A stretch of 64,000 nucleotides of DNA, taken from NCBI RefSeq assembly GCF_017355205.1, contig NZ_JADIJK010000009.1, positions 119,327 through 183,326 on the forward strand. Direction: 5' to 3'. The notes beneath the pieces were generated by a model, which was given only the letters and a program-made list of their open reading frames with translations, did not search any database and was not told the DNA's origin. Position numbers and translations under genes: made by a program. Position 1 is the stretch's first letter; each line of letters begins with the position of its first letter. Shown here one piece after another: positions 18,272-25,342 of this stretch. The DNA comes from Bacillus sp. SD088 (GTDB taxonomy: Bacteria; Bacillota; Bacilli; Bacillales; Bacillaceae_C).

Positions 18272-19298
18272 TTCCTTTTCTCAGATTGGATTGATTCCCG
18301 GGAGGGCCACTGACTTTGCCGTTACCCTTTTCTTGGGTTGGCTCCATTTCGGGCACGGCCACTGACTTCGCCGTTACTCTTTTCTTAGGTTGGATTCATT
18401 TCGGGCACGGCCAATGACTTCGCCGTTACCCTTTTCTTGGGTTGGCTCCATTTCGGGCACGGCCATGAGCTTCGCCGTTACCCTTTTCTTGGGTTGGCTC
18501 CATTTCGGGCACGGCCATGAGCTGCGCCGTTACTCTTTTCTTAGGTTGGCTCCATTTCGGGCACGGCCACTGACTTCGCCGTTACTCTTTTCTTAGGTTG
18601 GATTCATTTCGGGCACGGCCACTGACTTTGCCGTTACTCTTTTCTTAGGTTGGCTCCATTTCGGGGAGGGCCAATGACTTCGCCGTTTCCCTTTTCTTGG
18701 GTTGGCTCCATTTCGGGGACGGCCACTCGCTTCGCCGTTACTCTTTTCTTAGGCTGGATTCATTTCGGGCACGGCCAATGACTTCGCCGTTACTCTTTTC
18801 TTGGATTGACTTCATTTCGGGCACGGCCATGAGCTGCGCCGTTACCTTTTTCTTAGGTTGGATTCATTTCGGGCACGGCCACTCGCTTCGCCGTTTCCCT
18901 TTTCTTGGGTTGGCTCCATTTCGGGCACGGCCACTCGCTTCGCCGTTTCCCTTTTCTTGAGTTGGCTCCATTTCGGGCACGGCCACTCGCTGCGCCGTTA
19001 CTCTTTTCTTAGGTTGGCTCCATTTCGGGCACGGCCACTCGCTTCGCCGTTACTCTTTTCTTAGGTTGGCTCCATTTCGGGCACGGCCACTGACTTCGCC
19101 GTTACTCTTTTCTTAAGTTGGATTCATTGCGGGGACGGCCACTGACTTCGCCGTTACCCTTTTCTTGGGTTGGATTCATTGCGGGGACGGCCACTGACTT
19201 CGCCGTTTCCCTTTTCTTGGGTTGGCTCCATTTCGGGCACGGCCACTCGCTTCGCCGTTACCTTTTTCTTGGATTGACTTCATTTCGGGGACAGCCAA
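18272..19298. repeat. 52-bp tandem repeat array, about 19 copies
   Basis: The gene-free stretch between the NERD and GNAT genes is filled by 19 counted copies of a 52-bp unit, head to tail without spacers. The unit contains TTTCGGGCACGGCC, a variable six to eight bases, TTCGCCGTTACTCTTTTCTT and a GGTTGGCTCCA/GGTTGGATTCA tail. Copies differ mainly at a few fixed positions (ACTGACTT, ATGAGCTT or ACTCGCTT; TTACTC, TTACCC or TTTCCC). In most copies ACGGC and GCCGT can pair around about 10 nt. Because 52 is not a multiple of 3 the open frames running through it are artefacts. A related array lies at 56560-56877. Confidence 0.95.
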
Positions 19299-19396
19299 AT
19301 TTGCCTAGTCCTTTACGAGATCTATGTAACTTGCTATCTAACCATTTTTCATTCTTTAACATTCGTTCGGGCATATGGACACCTTTTCTACATTAA

Positions 19397-19429
19397 AAAT
19401 CTTGAGAATCGAATGGATTCTCAAGATTT
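19397..19429. terminator. Bidirectional rho-independent terminator
   Basis: A perfect 14-bp stem (AAATCTTGAGAATC / GATTCTCAAGATTT) with a 5-nt loop, placed just after the GNAT gene and at the end of the tandem array. A/T runs on both sides allow it to work in both directions. Confidence 0.85.
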
Positions 19430-19438
19430 AGTATAATT

Positions 19439-19894
19439 TTATAGAAAGTACATATAGATTTCCTTATCAGGAAACCATTCAAAGCCTAACCCTTCATATA
19501 ATTGACGGGCCTTTCTATTATTTGTCCCCGTGTTAAGTTGAAGCCTATTTGCTTGATGAAGTTCTGCCCATACTTTCGCCTTATTAATAAGAGCCTTCGC
19601 CACACCTTTTTTCCTGTGGTCATGGCGGACATATAGGTCCTGAATCCGTAAAAATGGTTTTCCTACCCTTGTCGAGAAGCTCCAATTGACAGCGATAAAT
19701 CCGACAAAATCTGTTTCTTTTTTGGCCATGAAAAAATCGGCGCTTGGGAAATCTAATAAGCAAGCTAGGTTATTCCTACAGCTCTCTAGCTGTTCTTTTC
19801 CCCATTCATCGTTGGAATACATATAATCCGCTAAAAGTTGACTTGCTTCAGTAAGTAAATCTGACTCCAGCTTGATTATCTCTATTCTGGACAA
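19439..19894 (-). CDS. GNAT-family N-acetyltransferase
   Basis: A 151-residue cytoplasmic acetyl-CoA-dependent acyltransferase. The GNAT core is visible: LRIQDLYVRHDHRKKGVAKALINK (about residues 84-107) is motif A with the acetyl-CoA pyrophosphate loop (HRKKGVAKAL), followed by NTGTNNRKARQLYEGLGF (motif B). It begins with TTG behind an AGGAGGTG site. The substrate is unknown. It ends at a strong terminator, and upstream lies larB, 24 bp away, so it could be the last gene of the larA operon. Confidence 0.85.
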   Translation of the reverse strand: MSRIEIIKLESDLLTEASQLLADYMYSNDEWGKEQLESCRNNLACLLDFPSADFFMAKKETDFVGFIAVNWSFSTRVGKPFLRIQDLYVRHDHRKKGVAKALINKAKVWAELHQANRLQLNTGTNNRKARQLYEGLGFEWFPDKEIYMYFL

Positions 19895-19917
19895 CTCAAC
19901 ACCTCCTAAAAAATAGC

Positions 19918-20661
19918 TTAGTCCCTTCCCCCTCTCACCATTCGATCAATCAACACCGCATTATAGGCACCACCAAAGCCGTTATCAATATTGACGACGC
20001 TGATCCCGGAGGCACACGAGTTGAGCATGGTTAATAAGGCGGATAGGCCGCCGAAATTGGCGCCATAGCCAATGCTGGTTGGGACGGCTAAAACAGGGTG
20101 GGAAACGAGACCACCGACTACGCTTGGTAGTGCCCCCTCCATTCCAGCAACAACGATTGACACCGTTGCATGTTGAATGTCTTCAATTTGGTCAAATAGG
20201 CGGTGGATGCCCGCCACACCGACATCGTAAATTCGTTTTACATTACTTCCTAATACTTCTGCCGTGACTGCTGCTTCTTCCGCAACAGGAAGATCCGAAG
20301 TGCCTGCACAAATCACGGATATATAGCCTGATCTTCGATTTTTTGACTCATGTTGATAAGATAGAATCCGAGCGATCTCATGATACCCCAGTTCCGGATA
20401 TTCTTGTAAAATCACTACCGCCTTTTCTTTTGATATCCGAGTAATTAAAACATCTTCTTTTTTAGCTAAAATGGCTTTCAAAATGGCGAGGATTTGATCT
20501 GGAGTCTTTCCTTCCCCATATATAATTTCCGGAATGCCTTGTCGCTTTTTCCGATGGTGATCTACCTTCGCAAATCCCAGGTTTTCATAAGTGGCTAATT
20601 GAGCTTTTGCCTCTTCCACCGTTAATTGCCCATCTCGTACTTGTTGTAATATTTTTTCCAT
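19918..20661 (-). CDS. larB: Nickel pincer cofactor carboxylase/hydrolase LarB
   Basis: LarB carboxylates the pyridinium ring of nicotinic acid adenine dinucleotide and hydrolyses it, the first step in making the nickel-pincer nucleotide cofactor. The 247-residue protein has a helical N-terminus (ILQQVRDGQLTVEEAKAQL) and a C-terminal PurE-like domain with VICAGTSDLPVAEEAA, VVAGMEGALPSVVGGL and PTSIGYGANFGGLSAL. The ATG at 20661 is preferred; an upstream TTG at 20679 overlaps the kinase stop codon. It is translated from the same mRNA as the gluconate kinase, larE and the LarA homologue. Confidence 0.95.
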   Translation of the reverse strand: MEKILQQVRDGQLTVEEAKAQLATYENLGFAKVDHHRKKRQGIPEIIYGEGKTPDQILAILKAILAKKEDVLITRISKEKAVVILQEYPELGYHEIARILSYQHESKNRRSGYISVICAGTSDLPVAEEAAVTAEVLGSNVKRIYDVGVAGIHRLFDQIEDIQHATVSIVVAGMEGALPSVVGGLVSHPVLAVPTSIGYGANFGGLSALLTMLNSCASGISVVNIDNGFGGAYNAVLIDRMVRGGRD

Positions 20662-20675
20662 TGATGCCCACACCT

Positions 20676-22151
20676 TCAAATAAAATAAGCCTGTAAATCG
20701 TTTGCCAAACGTTCATATTTTTTAAAGATATATTTATATTGTTCATGTCGAGTAAGATTTGGCTGAACCACTTTTCCAGCTGGCAGATTATCTTTAATCT
20801 TTTCAAAAGAGTCTACTTTTTCAATGCCGACAAGAGCTGTCCATGCAGCCCCCCAAGCAGCACTGTAAGGTGTATCTGAGAGATGTATCTCTTGAGCGAA
20901 GACATCTGCTAAGATCTGCACCCATAACGATGATTTGGTTAATCCCCCATTGACACAAATTTTCTTTGGAGGTCCAGCTAGTTTCTCTAGAGACTGTCCT
21001 ATTTGAAAAAGATTCAGGACAATTCCTTCTAAGACTGCACGAACTAAATGTGCACGTGTATGTCCAATTGTAAATCCGTAAAAATTCCCCTTTGCCCGTT
21101 GGTTCCATAATGGCGCCCTTTCTCCATTAATATAAGGGTGAAAAATAAGTCCTTCTGCCCCAACAGCAATTGCTTCCGCCTCACGTAAAAGATCCTCTAA
21201 AGGTCCTTTATAATCTAGAAGATCTTTTAACCATTGTAAGGTGATGCCGCCGTTATTCGTCGCCCCACCGATAATCGAACTATTTTTCGTAAAAAGATAT
21301 GTAAATGTTTCTTCTGATTCATTTACTGCAGCACCGCTAATAAATTGGCGAATCGCTCCACTTGTCCCAGCTGAGATGGCTACTTCTCCTGGTGAAATCG
21401 CCCCATCTCCAAGATTTGCAAGTTGTCCATCTGCCGCTCCGATTACAAATGGTAAATCGTCAGCAACACCGATTTCATCGGCAATTTCTTTTTTTAGATG
21501 AGGTAAGCGTGTTGTTGGAGATACAATCTTAGAAAGCTGTTCTCTTCTTATTCCAACTAACTCAAGTGCTTCCTCTTCCCATGCGACATTTTCAATGTTC
21601 AGTAAACCTGTTGCGGAGGCCATAGAATAATCTATAATCCGCTCTCCAAACCATTTCTCGATAAGATATTCCTGCATGGAAATATAATATGCCGCCTTCT
21701 GATAGGCTTCGTCTTCTGTTTCCTTCATCCATAATAGTTTTAAAAAAGGGGTCATTGGATGGATTGGTGCACCTGTTTTTAAAAAGAGTTGCTTACCACT
21801 TCCCTTTTTCAATTGTTCAGCCTGACGACTACTTCTCCCATCAGACCAAATGATCATCTTTGATAATGGCTGATAGCTCTCGTCCACACATATCAATGAA
21901 TGCATTGCACAGGAAAAGCCAACAGCGACTAGACGATCTTTGGCAATCTTTCCTTTTTCAATCACTTCTTTAAGCGTAAAACGCGCAGATTCTTCAATTT
22001 CATCGGGGTCTTGCTCGGCCCAGTCAGCGCTCGGATAATAAAAAGTATTCAATCTTTCTGCTTCAGCAATGAACTGTCCCTTCGTATCAAATAATACAGC
22101 CTTTACACTGGTTGTCCCAAGGTCTATCCCAATCACATATTCCTTTTGCAT
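20676..22151 (-). CDS. gntK: FGGY-family gluconate kinase (GntK-like)
   Basis: A 491-residue cytoplasmic sugar-acid kinase of the FGGY family with the ATPase signatures GIDLGTTSVKAVLFD at the N-terminus and GGATNNGGITLQWL and VNGGLTKSSLW later. Segments AMHSLI, TGAPIHPMTPFLKL, DYSMASATGLLN and GTSGAIRQF correspond closely to Bacillus GntK, so D-gluconate to 6-phosphogluconate is the best guess; a related aldonate cannot be excluded. The ATG at 22151 is preferred over one at 22163, which sits on top of the AAGGG site. No other gluconate gene (gntR, gntP, gnd) is near; the neighbours are larB and larE. Confidence 0.85.
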   Translation of the reverse strand: MQKEYVIGIDLGTTSVKAVLFDTKGQFIAEAERLNTFYYPSADWAEQDPDEIEESARFTLKEVIEKGKIAKDRLVAVGFSCAMHSLICVDESYQPLSKMIIWSDGRSSRQAEQLKKGSGKQLFLKTGAPIHPMTPFLKLLWMKETEDEAYQKAAYYISMQEYLIEKWFGERIIDYSMASATGLLNIENVAWEEEALELVGIRREQLSKIVSPTTRLPHLKKEIADEIGVADDLPFVIGAADGQLANLGDGAISPGEVAISAGTSGAIRQFISGAAVNESEETFTYLFTKNSSIIGGATNNGGITLQWLKDLLDYKGPLEDLLREAEAIAVGAEGLIFHPYINGERAPLWNQRAKGNFYGFTIGHTRAHLVRAVLEGIVLNLFQIGQSLEKLAGPPKKICVNGGLTKSSLWVQILADVFAQEIHLSDTPYSAAWGAAWTALVGIEKVDSFEKIKDNLPAGKVVQPNLTRHEQYKYIFKKYERLANDLQAYFI

Positions 22152-22193
22152 ACATTCACACATCCCTTAGCTTGTTTCTTTTTAAAAATGAAA

Positions 22194-22216
22194 GAGAGGA
22201 GATTTTTCATCTCCCC
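22194..22216 (-). terminator. Weak hairpin between larE and the kinase gene
   Basis: GGAGAT / ATCTCC arms with flanking AGAG/CCCT bases and a CTTTCATTTTT tract after it on the minus strand. It may partly terminate or stabilise the upstream part of the transcript. Confidence 0.4.
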
Positions 22217-22231
22217 TAACACCAATATACG

Positions 22232-23032
22232 CTAAACCAATACTTTATTCATACTTCCACTTTTGTAACCATTCAAATCCATTGTAATATATTTATAACC
22301 AAAATCTTGTAGTTTCTTGGCGATTTTCGCATGATTATTTAGCAAAATATACATATCTCGCGGTTCAACTTCTACTCTAGCAATATCTTCATGAGTTCGA
22401 ACACGCACTTGGCGAATGCCTAAGCTTTGAATATAGGCTTCTGATTTCTCTACCTTTGTTAGCTTCGCTTGTGTGATTGTTTCACCATAAGAAATCCGCG
22501 AAGACAAACAAGCAAAGGATGGTTTATCCCATGTTGGCAGGTCCAGCTCCTTCGATAGAATCCTTATTTCTTCTTTAAATAAATTCGCTTCCTGTAATGG
22601 TCCGCGCACACCTTTTTCTTTCGCTGCTTTCATACCTGGCCGGAATTCATTCAAATCATCTGCAATCACGCCATAGACAACATTTTGGAAGCCTTTCTCC
22701 TCCATAATTGGAATTAAATGCTCAAACAAACTATTTTTACAAAAGTAACAACGATTGCGATCGTTCTCGGTGTAACCAGGAATCGCTAACTCTGAAGTTT
22801 CCACAACCATATGACGAGACCCGATTCCCTTTGCCAATTCTTTCGCTTCTAGCAATTCCTTCGTCGGATAAGTTTCTGAATCGGCCGTCACGGCCAGAAC
22901 ACGGTCTTTTCCTAAAGTATCGACAGCCATTTTTAATAAAAAGGTACTGTCCACACCACCAGAAAAAGCGACGACGACTTTATTCATTTCTCGGAGAATG
23001 GATGTCAGTTTTTCAACTTTTTCCTCTAGCAA
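22232..23032 (-). CDS. larE: Sacrificial sulfur transferase LarE
   Basis: LarE converts the two carboxylates of the pincer precursor to thiocarboxylates, using ATP and its own cysteine sulfur. The protein (266 residues from the TTG at 23032) has the PP-loop SGGVDST at residues 24-30, the conserved RCYFCK motif near 95 and Cys175 in PSFACLSSR, which corresponds to the sacrificial cysteine of Lactobacillus LarE. It is therefore of the single-use type rather than a cysteine-replaced or iron-sulfur variant. A perfect AAAGGAG lies inside a longer frame (ATG at 23056), so the internal TTG is the likely start. Confidence 0.93.
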   Translation of the reverse strand: MLEEKVEKLTSILREMNKVVVAFSGGVDSTFLLKMAVDTLGKDRVLAVTADSETYPTKELLEAKELAKGIGSRHMVVETSELAIPGYTENDRNRCYFCKNSLFEHLIPIMEEKGFQNVVYGVIADDLNEFRPGMKAAKEKGVRGPLQEANLFKEEIRILSKELDLPTWDKPSFACLSSRISYGETITQAKLTKVEKSEAYIQSLGIRQVRVRTHEDIARVEVEPRDMYILLNNHAKIAKKLQDFGYKYITMDLNGYKSGSMNKVLV

Positions 23033-23057
23033 AATACGATCTCCTTTCAAAATCATA

Positions 23058-23828
23058 TTAGATTGTCATACTACCAAAACCGCCATCAACCCTGATAAAT
23101 GTTCCAGTTACAAAACCAGAAGCGCGGTCAGAGGCTAAGTAAACGGCCGCTCCTTGTAGTTCTTCCGGTTCGCCGAAACGTTTCATTGGCGTATGGCCCA
23201 TAATCGACTCCACTCGCTCGTCACTTAAAATTTTCCGATTCTGCTCCGCTGGGAAGAACCCTGGAATAAGCGCATTTACCCGTATACCATGAGGCGCAAA
23301 TTCTCTTGCCAAAAATTGAGTTATGCTATCTACCCCAGCTTTGGATGCAGAGTATGTAAATACTTTCGATAACGGGGGCCCGGATGAAACTGAGGAAATA
23401 TTGATAATGCTGCCTTTCCGCTCTTGCTCCATCATTCGCTTGGCAAAATGCTGAATCGTAAATACGAGTCCTTTCAGATTCACATCCATAATATCGTCCC
23501 ACTCGTCCACCTCTAAATCAAAAAAAGGCGTTGGGCTATTTTTACCTGGAGCATTTAATAAAATATCGTAGCCTCCTGCCCATTCTTCAATCTCGTCTGC
23601 TACTTTTTTCACCGTATCTAATTCACTCACATCAGCCTGAAAAGCTTTTGCTTCCCCACCATTTTCTACAATCTCCCGCACAACGTTCTCAGCTGATTCC
23701 ATGTTTCTGCCAACAATTGCAACCTTTGCTCCATGTTCAGCTAAACCTTTAGCAATCGAACCACCTAGAACGCTATTGCCGCCAATCGCTACTGCCACCT
23801 TACCAGTTAGATCAAACAATGCACTCAT
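23058..23828 (-). CDS. uxuB: SDR-family D-mannonate oxidoreductase (fructuronate reductase), UxuB-like
   Basis: A 256-residue short-chain dehydrogenase with an NAD(P)-binding motif near the N-terminus (AIGGNSVLGGSIAKGL), NAPG, and the catalytic Ser, Tyr-x-x-x-Lys (ISSVSSG, YSASKAG). The C-terminal half has PGFFPAEQNRKIL, HTPMKRFGEPEEL and RVDGGFGSMTI, wording typical of the Bacillus SDR-type mannonate oxidoreductase (YjmF/UxuB), which reduces D-fructuronate to D-mannonate. It is the second gene of the larA operon and overlaps the larE leader. The assignment links the UxaC-UxaE module to the nickel enzyme. Confidence 0.82.
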   Translation of the reverse strand: MSALFDLTGKVAVAIGGNSVLGGSIAKGLAEHGAKVAIVGRNMESAENVVREIVENGGEAKAFQADVSELDTVKKVADEIEEWAGGYDILLNAPGKNSPTPFFDLEVDEWDDIMDVNLKGLVFTIQHFAKRMMEQERKGSIINISSVSSGPPLSKVFTYSASKAGVDSITQFLAREFAPHGIRVNALIPGFFPAEQNRKILSDERVESIMGHTPMKRFGEPEELQGAAVYLASDRASGFVTGTFIRVDGGFGSMTI

Positions 23829-23846
23829 TTTCTTCCCTCCATCAAG

Positions 23847-25115
23847 CTAAAATAAGTTTCCAGTTTCATCAAATTTCCATTCATAAAGATCAGATACCTT
23901 CTTTATATGTTCATGGTTATGAACATCATCAAGTAAAGCTTCCGATACTTCAATCTCGCCGATTTCTAACGTGTTTTTGATCCGGACCATTTTAACTTTT
24001 GTAAAATCCAAAATATTACATGTTTTAATGGCCGCTTGAATCGCAAATTGATCATTGGCTAACGCTGTAGAAATATGAGTTGGGCCGACTACTGTTGAGG
24101 TTAAGCCATTCGCATAGGTGAAATCCCGATTCATTTTATCTACTAATCTTTGCGTCGTGAAATCCGCAGTTCCCACTCCATTCGCATTTCCCTCTGTTTC
24201 ATCCGTTAAATCGAGGACAACCATTTTTGATACTTCTGGACCGCCATAGGCATAAGGGGTCGGATATCTGCCGGTGATATTTGGATCCATCCCATCGCCA
24301 CTAATGTTTTTACCAATTTTATCAATAACCAATACATCAATCTGGTCAAAATAAAGTTTTGGCAACTGACTCTTTGCTAATTCTAGTAATTGAATCTCTT
24401 TTTCTTCTATTTCATTCGGTTCAAGAACAGCAATCGTATGAACCTTGTCGAATGCATTCTCAACCGTCGCCACAGCAAATAAAATCGGCATCTTTGCAAG
24501 CGTAATTTTAGCCATAGCGGGAACATGCTCTGCCATATGTTTGAAGCCAAGTTGATGGCATGCTTCCGCTCCCTTTTGTTTCCCTAAGCCGATACTGATC
24601 ATCTTCATAATACCGCTTTCAATCGGACCACGAAAAGCTGTATGTGGTTTAACGCGGTTGATGACAACAATGCCATCCGCTTCTGAGGCGATTTTATCAA
24701 TATAAACGGGTAATCCATTCGGCAATTCACCTAAGCAAATCACTTCCATAGAGGAACGTATTTCCGCCTTGACACTTTCTTCGGTGACACCGAGATGTTC
24801 CAGCACAGCCTGCTGTCCTTCAGCAGTAGCACCCCCATGACTTCCCATACAAGGAACGATAAATGGCTTCGCTCCAAGCTCTTTTAAAAATTGTACCGTC
24901 ACAGCTGTCATCTCCACAAGGCGATCTAATCCTCTACTTCCGACAGCAACTGCTATTTCCATGCCTGGCTTTACTTTACTTTTGATCTCTTCACGTTCCA
25001 ACAGAGGTTGTAAAGCAGCTGTTAAATCATCAATTTGACTTGAATCAAATTGTTGTTTAACTTTAGCCAATTTAGGAATTGGGATATCCTGGACTAATTC
25101 TTTAATGATACTCAC
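23847..25115 (-). CDS. LarA-family nickel-pincer racemase/epimerase (probable sugar-acid 2-epimerase)
   Basis: A 422-residue member of the lactate racemase superfamily (DUF2088 N-terminal domain). Residues expected to hold and use the nickel-pincer cofactor are present: His93 in CMGSHGGAT, His158 in RVKPHT, a lysine in SGIMKMISIGLGKQKG (residue about 171) and His187. LarA proteins swap the configuration at a 2-hydroxy acid carbon. Gene order with a UxuB-like dehydrogenase and a gluconate kinase argues against lactate and for D-mannonate/D-gluconate 2-epimerisation, an activity known in the superfamily (GntE). This is inference from context. It is the first gene of the operon, behind cre-like and LacI half sites. 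Confidence 0.88.
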   Translation of the reverse strand: MSIIKELVQDIPIPKLAKVKQQFDSSQIDDLTAALQPLLEREEIKSKVKPGMEIAVAVGSRGLDRLVEMTAVTVQFLKELGAKPFIVPCMGSHGGATAEGQQAVLEHLGVTEESVKAEIRSSMEVICLGELPNGLPVYIDKIASEADGIVVINRVKPHTAFRGPIESGIMKMISIGLGKQKGAEACHQLGFKHMAEHVPAMAKITLAKMPILFAVATVENAFDKVHTIAVLEPNEIEEKEIQLLELAKSQLPKLYFDQIDVLVIDKIGKNISGDGMDPNITGRYPTPYAYGGPEVSKMVVLDLTDETEGNANGVGTADFTTQRLVDKMNRDFTYANGLTSTVVGPTHISTALANDQFAIQAAIKTCNILDFTKVKMVRIKNTLEIGEIEVSEALLDDVHNHEHIKKVSDLYEWKFDETGNLF

Positions 25116-25197
25116 GGATATTCACTCCATTTATAAATATGATCTTAAGATTCCAACTATTTCCTATCTCTTTAATAATAGATCAGGCAAATTGTTT

Positions 25198-25211
25198 TGT
25201 AAACATTTTCA
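25198..25211 (-). promoter_or_regulatory. cre-like site upstream of larA operon
   Basis: TGTAAACATTTTCA has one mismatch to the cre consensus (A for the central G). It lies about 85 bp upstream of the larA-family start, next to the LacI half site. Confidence 0.4.
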
Positions 25212-25227
25212 AAGAAAACGTTGTTAT
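25212..25227. promoter_or_regulatory. Degenerate LacI-type operator upstream of larA operon
   Basis: AAGAAAACGTTGTTAT keeps the right half (AACGTTGTTAT) of the 16-bp palindrome found before uxaE and before the hydrolase gene, while the left half matches at 5 of 8 positions. It suggests that the LacI regulator also controls the larA operon. Confidence 0.5.
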
Positions 25228-25342
25228 TAATTTATTCTTTCAGAAATGAGCCCTTTTTCAAGATAGTGTATAAATTACAACTGGATCATGAAAACGGAAG
25301 GATTGAATCATATTTCCTCCACTTTACTGTGATTTTTACCGT

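Noticed and set aside
18272..19298. CRISPR array
   Set aside because: The 52-bp units are directly joined without unique spacers, and no cas genes are present.
18390..19396. Several open frames of 68-92 codons inside the tandem array
   Set aside because: They arise because the 52-bp unit lacks frequent stops in some frames; the unit is not a multiple of three and no ribosome sites precede them.
23847..25115. Simple lactate racemase
   Set aside because: The operon has no lactate permease or dehydrogenase; the neighbours are a mannonate-type SDR and a gluconate kinase, which favours a sugar-acid substrate.
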